NCBI GenBank assembly: GCA_963663135.2
Contig: CAXXRM010000005.1
Span: forward strand, 2,170,001-2,234,000
Reading direction: 5' to 3'
Length of the DNA stretch: 64,000 nucleotides
DNA from: Io17-Chloro-G2 sp963663135
GTDB lineage: Bacteria; Chloroflexota; Dehalococcoidia; Lucifugimonadales; UBA3495
The notes under the pieces were generated by a model. The model was not told the origin of the DNA. It did not search any database and saw only the letters and a list, made by a program, of their open reading frames with translations. The translations under genes and the position numbers were made by a program. Shown one piece after another: positions 26,151 to 35,318 of the stretch. Within the stretch, counting starts at the first letter, position 1. Each line of letters starts with the position of its first letter.

Positions 26151-28598
26151 TCAGGTCGGCTGGGCCTCAAGAACCCGTTTGGTCAGCGCCAGCCCGCCCT
26201 CGCGGACTTGGACTTCCACAAAGTCTCCTGCCTGGAACGTCCCGTCCAAGAGGCCCTTGGAAAGAGGGTTTTCCAGGTGTCGCTGCACGGCCCGCCGCAG
26301 CGGCCGTGCGCCGAACTCCGGGTCGAACCCCTCTTCCGCCAACCACTCACTGGCTTCCCGGGTCAATTGAAACCTAATTCCCTCCTCGGAAACACGGTCC
26401 TGCACGTCTTTTACCATCAAACCCACCACCTGCACAATCTGCTCCTTGGTCAAGGGATGGAAGATGATAGTGTCATCTATCCGGTTCAGAAACTCGGGGC
26501 GGAAGGCCTTTTTGAGAGCGGCGTAAACCGAGTCGTGCAACTGCTGCCGGTCTATCCCGGAGTCCCCGCCGTCGGTGCGAAAGCCAAAGCGTTGCCGGCT
26601 AATGTCCCCAGTCCCCAGGTTGCTGGTCATGATGATCAACGTGTTCCGGAAGTCCACAGTGCGCCCGTGGCCATCGGTGAGACGGCCGTCTTCCATGATC
26701 TGCAACAGGATGCTGAATACCTCCGGATGAGCTTTTTCGATTTCGTCGAACAGCACCACACGGTAAGGCCGCCGACGCACCGCCTCGGTGAGTTGACCGC
26801 CTTCGTCGTAGCCCACGTACCCCGGAGGGGCGCCGATGAGCCGGGAGACGGTGTGTTTCTCCATGTATTCCGACATGTCGATGCGGACCATGTTGCTTTC
26901 GTCATCGAACATGAACTCGGCCAGGGCCTTGGCCAACTCCGTTTTGCCCACGCCCGTGGGGCCCAGGAAGATGAACGAGCCGATGGGACGCTTGGGGTCG
27001 CTGAGGCCGGAGCGGGAGCGGCGGATCGCCTCGGCAACCGCGGCCACCGCTTCATCTTGGCCGATCAAGCGCTGGTGCAGCGAATCTTCCATGTGCACCA
27101 ATCGTTGTCCTTCACCCTCCAGCAACCGTCCGGCGGGGATGCCGGTCCATTTGGAAACAAGCTCGGCGATGTCCTTCTCCTCCACCACCAGGTCCTCTTG
27201 GCGGTCCACCTGGAAAGGCTGGCTTTCATTCTGGAATTCCTGCAGCGCCCGTAGGCGTTCGGTCCGCAGCTCCGCGGCTTTTTCGTAGTCGGAGAGTTGT
27301 GCCGCGGCTTCTTCCTCATCGGCCAGGCGGCGCAAGTTGTCCTCCATCTCTTTGAGGTGGCTTGGCAAGGTCTGGACATCAATCCTCAGTTTGCTGGCGG
27401 CCTCGTCGATAAAGTCCACGGCCTTGTCGGGAAGGTGGCGGTCGGCGATGTAGCGGTCGCTGAGGCGGGCGGCCGCCAGCAAAGCGGTATCGCTGATGTT
27501 AACTTTGTGATGGGACTCGTACCTGGGACGCAGCACCTCAAGAATCTGCACGGTTTCATCGACGGTCGGCTCCTCCAGGTATATCGGTTGAAACCGGCGT
27601 TCCAGAGCCGCGTCCTTCTCTATGTATTTGCGGTACTCGTCGGTGGTGGTGGCTCCAATGCACTGAAGCTCTCCCCGGGCCAGCGCCGGCTTCAGCAGAT
27701 TGCTGGCGTCGATTCCGCCCTCGGCGGCGCCGGCGCCTACCATCGTGTGGATTTCGTCCAGGAAAAGGATGACCTCGCGCTGGGCCTCCTTGACCTCGTC
27801 AACGACAGCCTTGAGACGGTCCTCGAACTCGCCGCGGAATTTGGAGCCGGCCACCAAGGCGCCCATGTCCAGGGCCAGCACACGACGGCCTTTCAGGGAG
27901 TCGGGGACGTCGCCGGCCACAATTCTCGCGGCCAATCCTTCAACTATCGCGGTCTTGCCTACACCGGCCCCACCTATGATGGCCGGGTTGTTTTTGCGAC
28001 GCCGGGTCAGTGTCTGCATAACCTGGCGGATCTCTCCGTCGCGCCCCACCACCGGGTCCAATTTCCCCTGCTCCGCCAGCTTGGTTAGATCTATGGAGTA
28101 CCGGTCCAAGGCGCGGTACTTGCTTTCCGCCCGGGGGTCGTCCACGCGGTGGCTCCCCCGAACGGTCATCAGGGCCTGGTACACCCGTTCCTGGTCGATG
28201 CCCGCTTCCTTGAGAATCCGGGCCGAATCGCCCTGGGTTTCCATGATGGCGGCGATAAACAGGTGCTCGGCCCCAATGAATTCGTCCTTAAGCCGCTGCG
28301 ACTCAAACTTGGCGTTGTCCAGCGCCCGGGCAGCCCGGGGAGTGGCGTAAATCTGGTCCGAGTCGTAGGTCACTTTGGGCGAGGCTTCCAGCGCCCGGTG
28401 CAAGTTGGCCTTTACGGACTCCAAGGGAACGCCCATTTCCGCCAATATCTGGGCAGGAAGGCCGTTCTCGAGATCGAAAAGGGCCATAAGGATGTGTTCC
28501 ACGTCCCACTGGCTGTGGCGGTAGGAGCGCACCAATTGCTGCGAATTCTGCAGCACATTTTGCGCCTGCTCTGTGAATTGCTCTGGTCTTAGCACCAT
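26151..28598 (-). CDS. clpC: ClpC-type AAA+ chaperone/unfoldase
   Basis: This 815-residue two-ring AAA+ protein opens with the double Clp N-domain (MVLRPEQFTEQAQNVLQNSQ). AAA1 has Walker A GGAGVGKT and Walker B LFLDEIH. A short middle region contains a UVR-like helix (SDYEKAAELRTERL). AAA2 has GPTGVGKTE and VLFDEIEKAHPEVF. The long ClpB coiled-coil middle domain is absent, and a ClpP-docking-like GF loop (QRFGF) is present, so ClpC fits better than ClpB. ATG 28598 has AAGGAG seven bases upstream. It lies downstream of hspR and a cbpA-type dnaJ, indicating HspR control. Confidence 0.88.
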   Translation of the reverse strand: MVLRPEQFTEQAQNVLQNSQQLVRSYRHSQWDVEHILMALFDLENGLPAQILAEMGVPLESVKANLHRALEASPKVTYDSDQIYATPRAARALDNAKFESQRLKDEFIGAEHLFIAAIMETQGDSARILKEAGIDQERVYQALMTVRGSHRVDDPRAESKYRALDRYSIDLTKLAEQGKLDPVVGRDGEIRQVMQTLTRRRKNNPAIIGGAGVGKTAIVEGLAARIVAGDVPDSLKGRRVLALDMGALVAGSKFRGEFEDRLKAVVDEVKEAQREVILFLDEIHTMVGAGAAEGGIDASNLLKPALARGELQCIGATTTDEYRKYIEKDAALERRFQPIYLEEPTVDETVQILEVLRPRYESHHKVNISDTALLAAARLSDRYIADRHLPDKAVDFIDEAASKLRIDVQTLPSHLKEMEDNLRRLADEEEAAAQLSDYEKAAELRTERLRALQEFQNESQPFQVDRQEDLVVEEKDIAELVSKWTGIPAGRLLEGEGQRLVHMEDSLHQRLIGQDEAVAAVAEAIRRSRSGLSDPKRPIGSFIFLGPTGVGKTELAKALAEFMFDDESNMVRIDMSEYMEKHTVSRLIGAPPGYVGYDEGGQLTEAVRRRPYRVVLFDEIEKAHPEVFSILLQIMEDGRLTDGHGRTVDFRNTLIIMTSNLGTGDISRQRFGFRTDGGDSGIDRQQLHDSVYAALKKAFRPEFLNRIDDTIIFHPLTKEQIVQVVGLMVKDVQDRVSEEGIRFQLTREASEWLAEEGFDPEFGARPLRRAVQRHLENPLSKGLLDGTFQAGDFVEVQVREGGLALTKRVLEAQPT

Positions 28599-28774
28599 GT
28601 CTGGTCTCCTTGAGAAAGTGCCTCTTGTGTGATTAGAGAGTCGAAAATACGGTCGACGTTTCTCCACTTCGTCACTGCCGGGAAAGCCGCCGATTTTTGC
28701 GCCTCACGTTGCTTTCATGAAACCCCGGTTAGCTCGGGAGAACGGGGTTATGGTTTAGCTTTACGAATCGGGGA

Positions 28775-29119
28775 CTAGCCGGCGGCCGGAGTGCGGGTCC
28801 CCTGGCGGGAACGGAGGCTCTGGACCTGCTCGGTCAAGGCCTGAACCTCCTTCTCCAGATCTTCGACTCGCATCATCAGCTTCAGGGCCACCTCGGCGCC
28901 CGCCAGATTGACTCCCATGTCTTCGGTGAGGGCCTTGATGCGCCGGAGCCGCTCTATATCCGCCATGGAATACAGCCGCTGCCGGCCCACAGTCCGGGAT
29001 GGCCAGATGAGGCCGACCCGCTCGTAATACCGCAAGGTCTGGGCGTGAACGCCGATAATTCGGGCGGCGACGCTGATTACGAAGCAGGGTTCATCCCCCA
29101 AATTGTGTTCAGTCGCCAT
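28775..29119 (-). CDS. hspR: HspR-type MerR-family heat-shock repressor
   Basis: This 114-residue MerR-fold regulator has an N-terminal winged helix: CFVISVAARIIGVHAQTLRYYE and GLIWPSRTVGRQRLYS, the segment that HspR uses. DIERLRRIKALTEDMGVNLAGA follows, then a short coiled coil (about 80-105). It lacks the effector domains of metal-sensing MerR proteins. HspR represses dnaK/clp operons and usually sits inside them, as here between clpC and a dnaJ gene. The upstream dnaJ stop is two bases away, so they are co-transcribed. One half of the HspR box (CTTGAGT, minus strand) lies at 30154-30160, ahead of the operon. Confidence 0.85.
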   Translation of the reverse strand: MATEHNLGDEPCFVISVAARIIGVHAQTLRYYERVGLIWPSRTVGRQRLYSMADIERLRRIKALTEDMGVNLAGAEVALKLMMRVEDLEKEVQALTEQVQSLRSRQGTRTPAAG

Positions 29120-29121
29120 GA

Positions 29122-30030
29122 CTACTGATCCTTGCCAGTGCTGTCTTTAGATTTAGCGGCGGTATCCCGGTCCTCGCGCAGTTGCTTTATCTGTTGGAAC
29201 AACTCCTTTTCCCGTTCACTCAGGCCCGTGGGCAATACGACCTTTACCGTGGCGTACAGGGACCCCTTGGACTTTGAGTTCTGCAGATCCGGCATGCCCT
29301 GTCCCGCTAACCGGAACCGCTGACCGTTCTGGGTTTCCGAAGGTATGGTCAGAGACACCTGGCCGGTGAGTGTGTCCACATTCACGTCGCCTCCCAGGAT
29401 GGCGGTTTCCAGTGGGACGTCCACGTCGGCCGACAGGTCCTTGCCCTTGCGCTGGAATGTCGCGTGGGGCTTGACCGAGACCACCAGGTAGATATCGCCC
29501 TGGCCGGTGCCCCTGGGAGGAATATGCACCCGGGAACCGTTATCAACCCCGGCCGGAATCTTGACCTCGATCCGACGCCCACCCTCCATGCTCAATACCC
29601 TGGCTGAGCCCGCGAACGCTTCTTCAAGGGTGATTTCCACCGGATGCTCCACGGCACGGGGTTGTGAAAAGCCACCCACGTTGGAAAACAACGATTCGAA
29701 GCTGAAGCCCCGGCCCGATGAGTCCCCGGGAAACCGGCCGCCGCTGTTCAGGTCTGACCAGTGAAACCCTCCCCTCTGCCGGGCTCTAGCCTCCTCCTGC
29801 TCAATCCTTTCCGAATGTTCCCAATTGTCCCCGTAGCGGTCGTATCGACGTCTCTTGTCAGGGTCGGAGAGTACGCTGTAAGCCTCGTTGATGCTCTTGA
29901 AGCGCTCGTCCGAAGCCCCTGACCCATTGACGTCAGGGTGGTGTTGACGGGCCAACTTGCGGTAGGCCTGCCTGATTTCTTTTTCGCTGGCGTCGCGGGA
30001 GATACCCAGTACGCCATAAAAATCAGCCAT
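29122..30030 (-). CDS. CbpA-type DnaJ co-chaperone (no zinc finger)
   Basis: This J-domain protein of about 302 residues has HPD in RQHHPDVNG (near residue 32), a Gly/Phe/Ser-rich linker (about 85-120) and two C-terminal beta domains, but no CxxC zinc region, which makes it CbpA-like and distinct from the dnaJ at 3,232. The preferred start is ATG 30030 (MADFYGVLG), which aligns with family starts. An ATG five codons upstream is also possible. It is the first gene of the dnaJ-like, hspR, clpC unit. Confidence 0.9.
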   Translation of the reverse strand: MADFYGVLGISRDASEKEIRQAYRKLARQHHPDVNGSGASDERFKSINEAYSVLSDPDKRRRYDRYGDNWEHSERIEQEEARARQRGGFHWSDLNSGGRFPGDSSGRGFSFESLFSNVGGFSQPRAVEHPVEITLEEAFAGSARVLSMEGGRRIEVKIPAGVDNGSRVHIPPRGTGQGDIYLVVSVKPHATFQRKGKDLSADVDVPLETAILGGDVNVDTLTGQVSLTIPSETQNGQRFRLAGQGMPDLQNSKSKGSLYATVKVVLPTGLSEREKELFQQIKQLREDRDTAAKSKDSTGKDQ

Positions 30031-30118
30031 CGATCGCTTCCCCATTGTTTCTTAAAGAGCGTTGCCAGTACGCTACCGTATGAGCTCGTTGGTCTATCAT
30101 GTCCATAAACCAATTACA

Positions 30119-30160
30119 ATGATACATTATCTACACTATAGTTACAATAATCCACTCAAG
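30119..30160 (-). promoter_or_regulatory. Candidate promoter and HspR half-site for the cbpA-hspR-clpC operon
   Basis: On the minus strand TTGTAA (30147-30142) and TATCAT (30124-30119) are 17 bases apart in a strongly AT-rich patch. CTTGAGT, one half of the HspR HAIR box, lies just upstream at 30160-30154. The opposite half (ACTCAAG) was not found at the expected spacing. Confidence 0.4.
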
Positions 30161-30557
30161 TTTATTGCTGCGATTTTAGGGTAGTATAGGAGGCAGGGGA
30201 GCCATCGCTACGGCCGTTCGGCAGACCCAAAAAGCCGGCGGCGATAAACCGCCGTGTCGACTAAAACAACAGACGCGGAGTCCTGGGAAACCTCGACTGG
30301 ATAGAAGCTGAGCGGGGACTCCGGGTGGGCAGCCGCTAGTCCGGGGAATATTGGGAACTCCGGGATTGAGGAAATCCAACGGAGTCCCCAATAGTAAGGC
30401 GCCTCCTGGGGGAAAGGCGCCCAGAGGTGGAGGGGAGATGAGGACCGAGTTGAGGGACTGGTCGCCTACCCGCCCTCCAAACATAGCTACGTATGCCCTG
30501 AGAAATTGGATGCGCCCCCGCGGTCGGACTTCACCACCGGTTTGTTTCCAACCGTGG
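30161..30557. other. Intergenic region upstream of tRNA-Asn
   Basis: No gene is supported. Several GC-rich inverted repeats occur, for example GGCGGCGATAAACCGCC at 30236-30252; on the minus strand it is followed by CTTTTT, so it could end a minus-strand transcript. A structured small RNA cannot be excluded, but I matched it to no known family. Confidence 0.4.
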
Positions 30558-30586
30558 TTGAGCCGCAAGACGGGAGGTGCTACAAT
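30558..30586 (+). promoter_or_regulatory. Promoter of tRNA-Asn
   Basis: TTGAGC (30558-30563) and TACAAT (30581-30586) are exactly 17 bases apart and lie about 70 bases upstream of the tRNA. Confidence 0.65.
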
Positions 30587-30656
30587 TTCACCCATCAAGC
30601 CTCTTACCGCGTCCACAGGCCAATACCCACCGGCCCCTTCCGAAGATCCACAGCGT

Positions 30657-30731
30657 TCCCCGATAGCTCAGCGGTAGAGCGGGCGGCTGTTAACCGCTAG
30701 GTCGTAGGTTCGAATCCTACTCGGGGAGCCA
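30657..30731 (+). tRNA. tRNA-Asn (anticodon GTT)
   Basis: The acceptor stem TCCCCGA (30657-30663) pairs with TCGGGGA (30721-30727). The D-arm GCTC-AGCGGTAGA-GC, anticodon stem-loop GCGG-CTGTTAA-CCGC with anticodon GTT, and T-arm GTAGG-TTCGAAT-CCTAC are all present. The CCA end is encoded. Its 3' end borders integrase remains, so it is a likely attachment site. Confidence 0.97.
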
Positions 30732-30780
30732 ACAGCTACAAAATCGGCCAATTTCGGCGTCCAGAGTCGGCAAACTATGG

Positions 30781-31738
30781 ATGGATGTACTAGCGGTTAA
30801 TTCCGCTGCCAAAGCTGGGCCAGCTTTGGCGATGACCGGGCGGTTACCAAAAATCCTCGACGATTACCTCCGCTACCACCAGATCGAAGGCAGTACCGAG
30901 GCGACGGTCAAGTTCTACGCCAAGGAAGTCAGGCTGTTCCTTCAGTGACCTTGACTCCGAATGTCAGACCCTCGGGGATATCACTCCCTTTCCATGTGCT
31001 CTCCCACATCAGCAACATGAAGAGACAACATTAAGGAACGTGGGCTGGCTCCACGGCCCATCCGCACCCGCTGGCAGGCGATAACGACCTGGTTAAACTG
31101 GTGCGTGGCTTGGGAGTTGGTCAAAGTCCTCGCCAGCCAGCCAGATCAAAGCCCCGAAGGTTCCCAAGACCCGCAAACCCTTTCTCACCGAAGCTCAATT
31201 CGATGCATTCCTCGACCTTTGCCCTCTGAACACCCTGGTAGGGGCCAGGAGACAAGCCATGCTGTGGATGATGGTCACCAGCGGCATCAGGCGGCGGGAG
31301 ATGTGGTTGTTGACGAAGGGGGACTTGGACTGGGACAGGTCATCGATACGTGTGATACACGGCAAGGGCCAGAAGGAACGTCAGATACCCTTTGACCGCC
31401 ACTGCCAGAGAGCGATGCTCCGCTACCTGCACCAGCGTACCGACTCCCTCGACTGGCTGTGGATAACCGAGGAGGGATCCAGACTGGCTTACGACAGCAT
31501 CTGGCAGGACCTGAAGCGATTGACCGGTCGAGCCGGGGTTGACCTAAAGGACGCTTGCCATATCTTCCGGCGGACTTTCGCGGCCAACGCGGTCAGGCAA
31601 AACATACCGAGGCAGTACGTCCAGGCCGTCGCCGGGTGGTCAACTCCTCACATGCTGGACCATTACGTGGCGGCAATGGAGGCTGAACAGGGGGCCATAG
31701 ACGCCTTCCTTGAGTTCATGCCGTTTGGGGGGAAATAG
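30781..31738 (+). pseudogene. Tyrosine integrase, frameshifted remnant
   Basis: The N-terminal SAM-like domain is readable from 30781 or 30832 (LPKILDDYLRYHQIEG, VKFYAKEVRLFLQ) and stops at TGA 30946-30948. The middle (30949-31150) is scrambled by several frame changes, one of them at a triple CCAG repeat (31132-31144). The catalytic domain is then open from about 31150 to 31738 with all active-site residues visible: Arg in SGIRRREM, Lys in GKGQKER, HIFRR, His/Trp position GWS, and Tyr in LDHYV. It directly follows tRNA-Asn, as expected for an integrase of an element that used that tRNA. It is unlikely to be functional as written. Confidence 0.85.
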
Positions 31739-31817
31739 GCGACACCCGTTTTGCGGAGATTGAGGGGTAGGATTCTCATAGAACATGTGGGTTGAGAAAC
31801 GATTAGACCGGGTAAGT

Positions 31818-31841
31818 GGTTCGAGTCCAGTCCGGCCCACT
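31818..31841 (+). other. tRNA-3'-end-like attachment remnant, left copy of island repeat
   Basis: GGTTCGAGTCC followed by AGTCCGGCCCACT has the form of a tRNA T-loop and acceptor tail, without the rest of a tRNA. The last 12 bases (GTCCGGCCCACT, 31830-31841) recur at 61373-61384, also preceded by GGTTCG. The sequence lies immediately before large serine recombinase remains. Reading it as an att site is inference. Confidence 0.5.
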
Positions 31842-31849
31842 TTCCCCCA

Positions 31850-32514
31850 ACAGTTCGTCTTGAGCGCGCTGTTACAATGCGGAAAGCCCTACACCGGCCA
31901 CACGGCAAAGAGCGGGCGTTACCACTACCATGTCTGTAGCACCCCTCCGCAGGGAGGGTGCCGGCACCTGTAGCGCCCCGTACTTGAACGCTTCGAGGGC
32001 CGAGAATATTGTCACTTCGGAGATCGCCAAACAAGCTGGCAGCGGTTACACCATGTGGGTCGCGACGCTTGTCATGGAGGCCGAGAGCGAGGCCGTTGTT
32101 CGCGAAATGGCGAATTCTCTGACCGGGATCGACGCGCACCTGGAAGAAGTTCAACGGAGGTTGAGGGAAAACTATGCGGCGCTGGAGTACAGGGTTTTGT
32201 CTCTGGATGACCTGGCTCCACGGATCCATAGTCTTCGGACCATGGAGAAAACACTGATTGAGCTTCGGGACACCGCCAAACACAACGTCGAGTCTGGATC
32301 GCGCAAGATACTCACGCGTGACGATGGCGACAAGACGGCTCAGGAGGTCCGTGATGTCCTCGAGGAGGGTTCATTCTCCGAGCGTCGGTGCATGGTTGAC
32401 AGTCTGGTGAAGCGCATCGACGTCGATGGTGATTATTTGGACATCACCCTCGACGCCCCGTTACCGGAGTTCCCGAAGCCATCACCAGATGCACCTGTCC
32501 CCAATAGCCAATAG
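31850..32514 (+). pseudogene. Large serine recombinase, C-terminal remnant
   Basis: The frame from 31850 encodes FVLSALLQCGKPYTGHTA and YHYHVCST, the zinc-ribbon region of large serine recombinases, with one Cys pair partly deleted. After a frame change near 31955, GAGTCSAPYLNASRAENIV follows, then the long coiled-coil tail (about 150 residues) to a normal stop at 32514. The catalytic N-terminal domain is absent. It is probably the remains of the integrase that mobilised the neighbouring island. Confidence 0.8.
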
Positions 32515-33463
32515 CCCCATTCCACCTTCGCTCATAGGTACTCCCGGGTGAAATATGACGAAGAAGATTGACCAATTTATGTGGGGTTTCCAAGGTCACT
32601 TCAGAAGTGGAGTCGAATATGAAACTCAAGAAGTCCTGTCCCACATAGGATTACGAACGAACGATAAAGTCAAAGTGTTGTTGATCGGTTTCGCAACCGA
32701 GGATGACCTGCCACATCAAATTTGTATCGAACCAGAAAATGGGCTACTTGTAGTAGATGACTTGCGTCTAGTTAGAAAGAGGACGGAAGAAATACTTCAA
32801 GCGGACCCTGAATTTCGAGTGGTTCATACCAACAGCAGGGTTAATGAAGACCGAAGCCGAGGGTTATTCCTTCGCTCCCGTGCTCATGCTATAGCTGAAG
32901 CTATTCAAGAATCGGGAAAATTTGAGGGACTCAGCTTTTTTGTATGTAACTCAACGCCTGTCAAAAGCTATGACGTTCATACCTGCGTAGGTATACCTTG
33001 TGAAGCGCTTGAATCCGTTCCCAGCTTCAAAAACCCAAAGAAAGCCGGTTATCATGAACGCCACATTGAAGAGTCCTTTGTACAAGCAATTGTTAACACT
33101 TGCCTAGATAAAGCGGACAAAGCCCTCTACCTCCCAAATCCGGGCGCAGACCTAAACGCATTGGGAGACCGAATTGACATAGTCAGAAGTTCCGCCCAAC
33201 GTTTTGTGGGGGGTGTAGTTTTTGGGCTGACTCCGCTACCCCAGGACCTATTCAGACTCGCAAACGAGGTCTCGTCGCTAACTTACGAGCGTTCAGGTGC
33301 CAGAGGGCATTTGGTAGTCACCATATCCGACAATCTGTCAAATAAATTGAAGGTTTCATTTCAAGTCCCCGTTCGGCTAAATGAGACTCGCAGTGTTCGA
33401 AAGCTATTGGAGCTTACAGACGAGACAAAAGCCTTACTCACTGACGGGGTTTACGTTTATGGC

Positions 33464-35240
33464 CTAGAAATCCGGACGGAAACCCCTTGTTGGGAAGAGG
33501 GATTTGGGCAGTGCGGCCGCCGCGAGCAAAATGAGGGCCCAAATTTGCCCGAGCCACGCGGCGCCGCAATTGGCGGCGGAGTTGCCCATGCCAGCGGCTA
33601 GGGCGCTGCCGGCGCTGGGGCCGTGGCCGGTTTCACCGGTCATGCCGGCTTTGGCGGCCACCAGGGTCAGGTTGGCCACCGTGGCGGCCAGGTACAACTG
33701 GAACCTGGTTTTGATGCGGCCGAAGTAGCGGGACTGGCGGATTCCCAGTTGGACCAGCCGTGCCAGCCGGTGCTCCACCACTACCCTCCGTTGCCGATAC
33801 TCAGCAAAACCCTCGCTGTGCTGCAGGGCGCGGGCCTGCTGCAATAAAGCTTCCTGCGGGTGCAGCCGGACCGTCCGCCCCGTACCCGGTTTTGCCGCCA
33901 GGCACTGGGACCGCAGCGGGCATGCCCCACAGACCGCCGCGTCGAATCGGAAGGCCTTCAAACGGTAAGTTCGACCCATTTGGTCGGTGCGCCGCCCTGC
34001 CGGAACTATCGTCCGGGTAACCTGCCCCGCTGGACAGGTGCAGGAACCCGCATCCAGGTCAATCCGAAAGTCTTCCTTCGGAAAGTGAGACCGGTTGGGG
34101 CGGCCCGGCACCCTGGCAATCAGGGTGCGCTCCCGCATCGGCGAAGGCCTGTCTGGTATCGCCGTCGCCGTAAGCGGCATCGCCCATGGCCTCCTCCGCT
34201 GGCACACCGGTGTTGGCTTCGCTTTGCTCCACCAGTTCCAGCGCCCCCAGGTTGTCCGGAGCGTTGCCGGGCAGTACCTCCACGGCGGTAATCAGCTGGG
34301 AGTCGGTGTCCACCACAATCGCCGCCTTGTGCCCGTCGAACCGCCGGCTGCTGCTCTTGTGGCCGTGGCGCATCTCCGGGTCGTGCACCGACATCATCCG
34401 GTCCCGGCTCACCCCATCCTTGAGACTCGCCCCGCCTTCGGTCCGCTCCACGTCCTGGAGCAGCAACTGCCCCAGCAGTTCCGCCGCGGTCACAATCCGC
34501 TGACGCTCAGCGCTGTCCTCGGGCAATTCCCCCTGCGCCTGACGCGATAATTCCAACAACCGATCTGCGTCAGCAACAATCCCGGCCAGCAGCGCTGCCC
34601 GCGCCTGCCGGTCGGACCAGTCGATGGCCGCTTCGCCCTTGACGCTGGAGCCCAGGTATCGATGGTATCCCTGACTCTTCGCCCATTGTCCGACGTTGAT
34701 TCCCTTCAACTGTGCCAGCGCTCGCGCCAGTTTGACGATCCCGTCCGCCAACAGATTGTATGTATCCTTCACCGCGCCACGCCCCAGGATGTTGGTCGTG
34801 TCCAGCGCCAACCGCATCCCGCGCCCTTTCAGATACCCCGACTCCCGGGCCAGCCGCAGGCTGCCCTCGAACACCTCCCGCACCTTGTCGTGCAGGATCA
34901 GCTGAGCGCGAAACACCTGCAGCGTGCTCTTGGCGAAGGGCCGGTCCTCCACCTCAATCCCCAGGGCTACTTTCCAGCGTAGGTCAAAGTCGGCCCGGGC
35001 CTTGGCCTCGGCGTCGCTGACCTTGTCGTGGGACTGGAGCAGCAGCGCCGTCGCCAGCAGGCTGGGCGGCACGCTGTCCCGGCCGTTGTCGGGGCAGTAG
35101 AATTCGGCGAACTCGGCGTCTCGGAACAGCCGGCCCCGCAGCGAGGCCAACATGCCGTAGAAGGTGTCCCGCCCCACGTGATCCAGATACAGCCGGTCCG
35201 CTTCCCAAAGTCCCCTCTGGTCCGAACGCTCTCCCAACAT
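33464..35240 (-). pseudogene. IS1182-family transposase, frameshifted
   Basis: The first part (ATG 35240 to about 34130) contains the N-terminal PDNGRDSVPPSLLA region and DDE residues in ALDTTNILGRG and KAAIVVDTDS. The frame then changes near 34125-34130 and continues as RERTLIARVPGRPN through a Cys-containing domain (CTCPAG, CGACPLRSQC) to the third acidic residue in VVVEHRLARLVQLG. The shift site (GCGGGAGCGC) is not a slippery heptamer, so this looks like a mutation, not programmed frameshifting. The stop TAG is supplied by the flanking CTAG target site. Confidence 0.85.
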
Positions 35241-35314
35241 TCTCCGCCCTCGCTACACTTGTTGACCCCAAGTATAGCCGCTTACCCGGCCACAGCCACT
35301 TTCCGGCCGGACTT
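33468..35314 (-). mobile_element. IS1182-family insertion sequence
   Basis: The ends AAATCCGGACGGAAA (left) and TTTCCGGCCGGACTT (right) are imperfect inverted repeats (13 of 15). CTAG flanks both sides (33464-33467 and 35315-35318), consistent with a 4-bp target duplication. It carries a single transposase on the minus strand. Confidence 0.85.
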
Positions 35315-35318
35315 CTAG

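Noticed and set aside
30176..30616. Minus-strand open frame upstream of tRNA-Asn
   Set aside because: Low-complexity Pro/Gly/Arg-rich translation without a start signal, crossing the tRNA promoter.
31640..32283. Minus-strand frames with MGRTGLEP and WAGLDSN-type starts
   Set aside because: These are well-known spurious translations of tRNA-end/att-like DNA antisense to recombinase remains.
33464..35314. Programmed frameshift in the IS1182-like transposase
   Set aside because: The shift site lacks a slippery heptamer, so a mutation is more likely.
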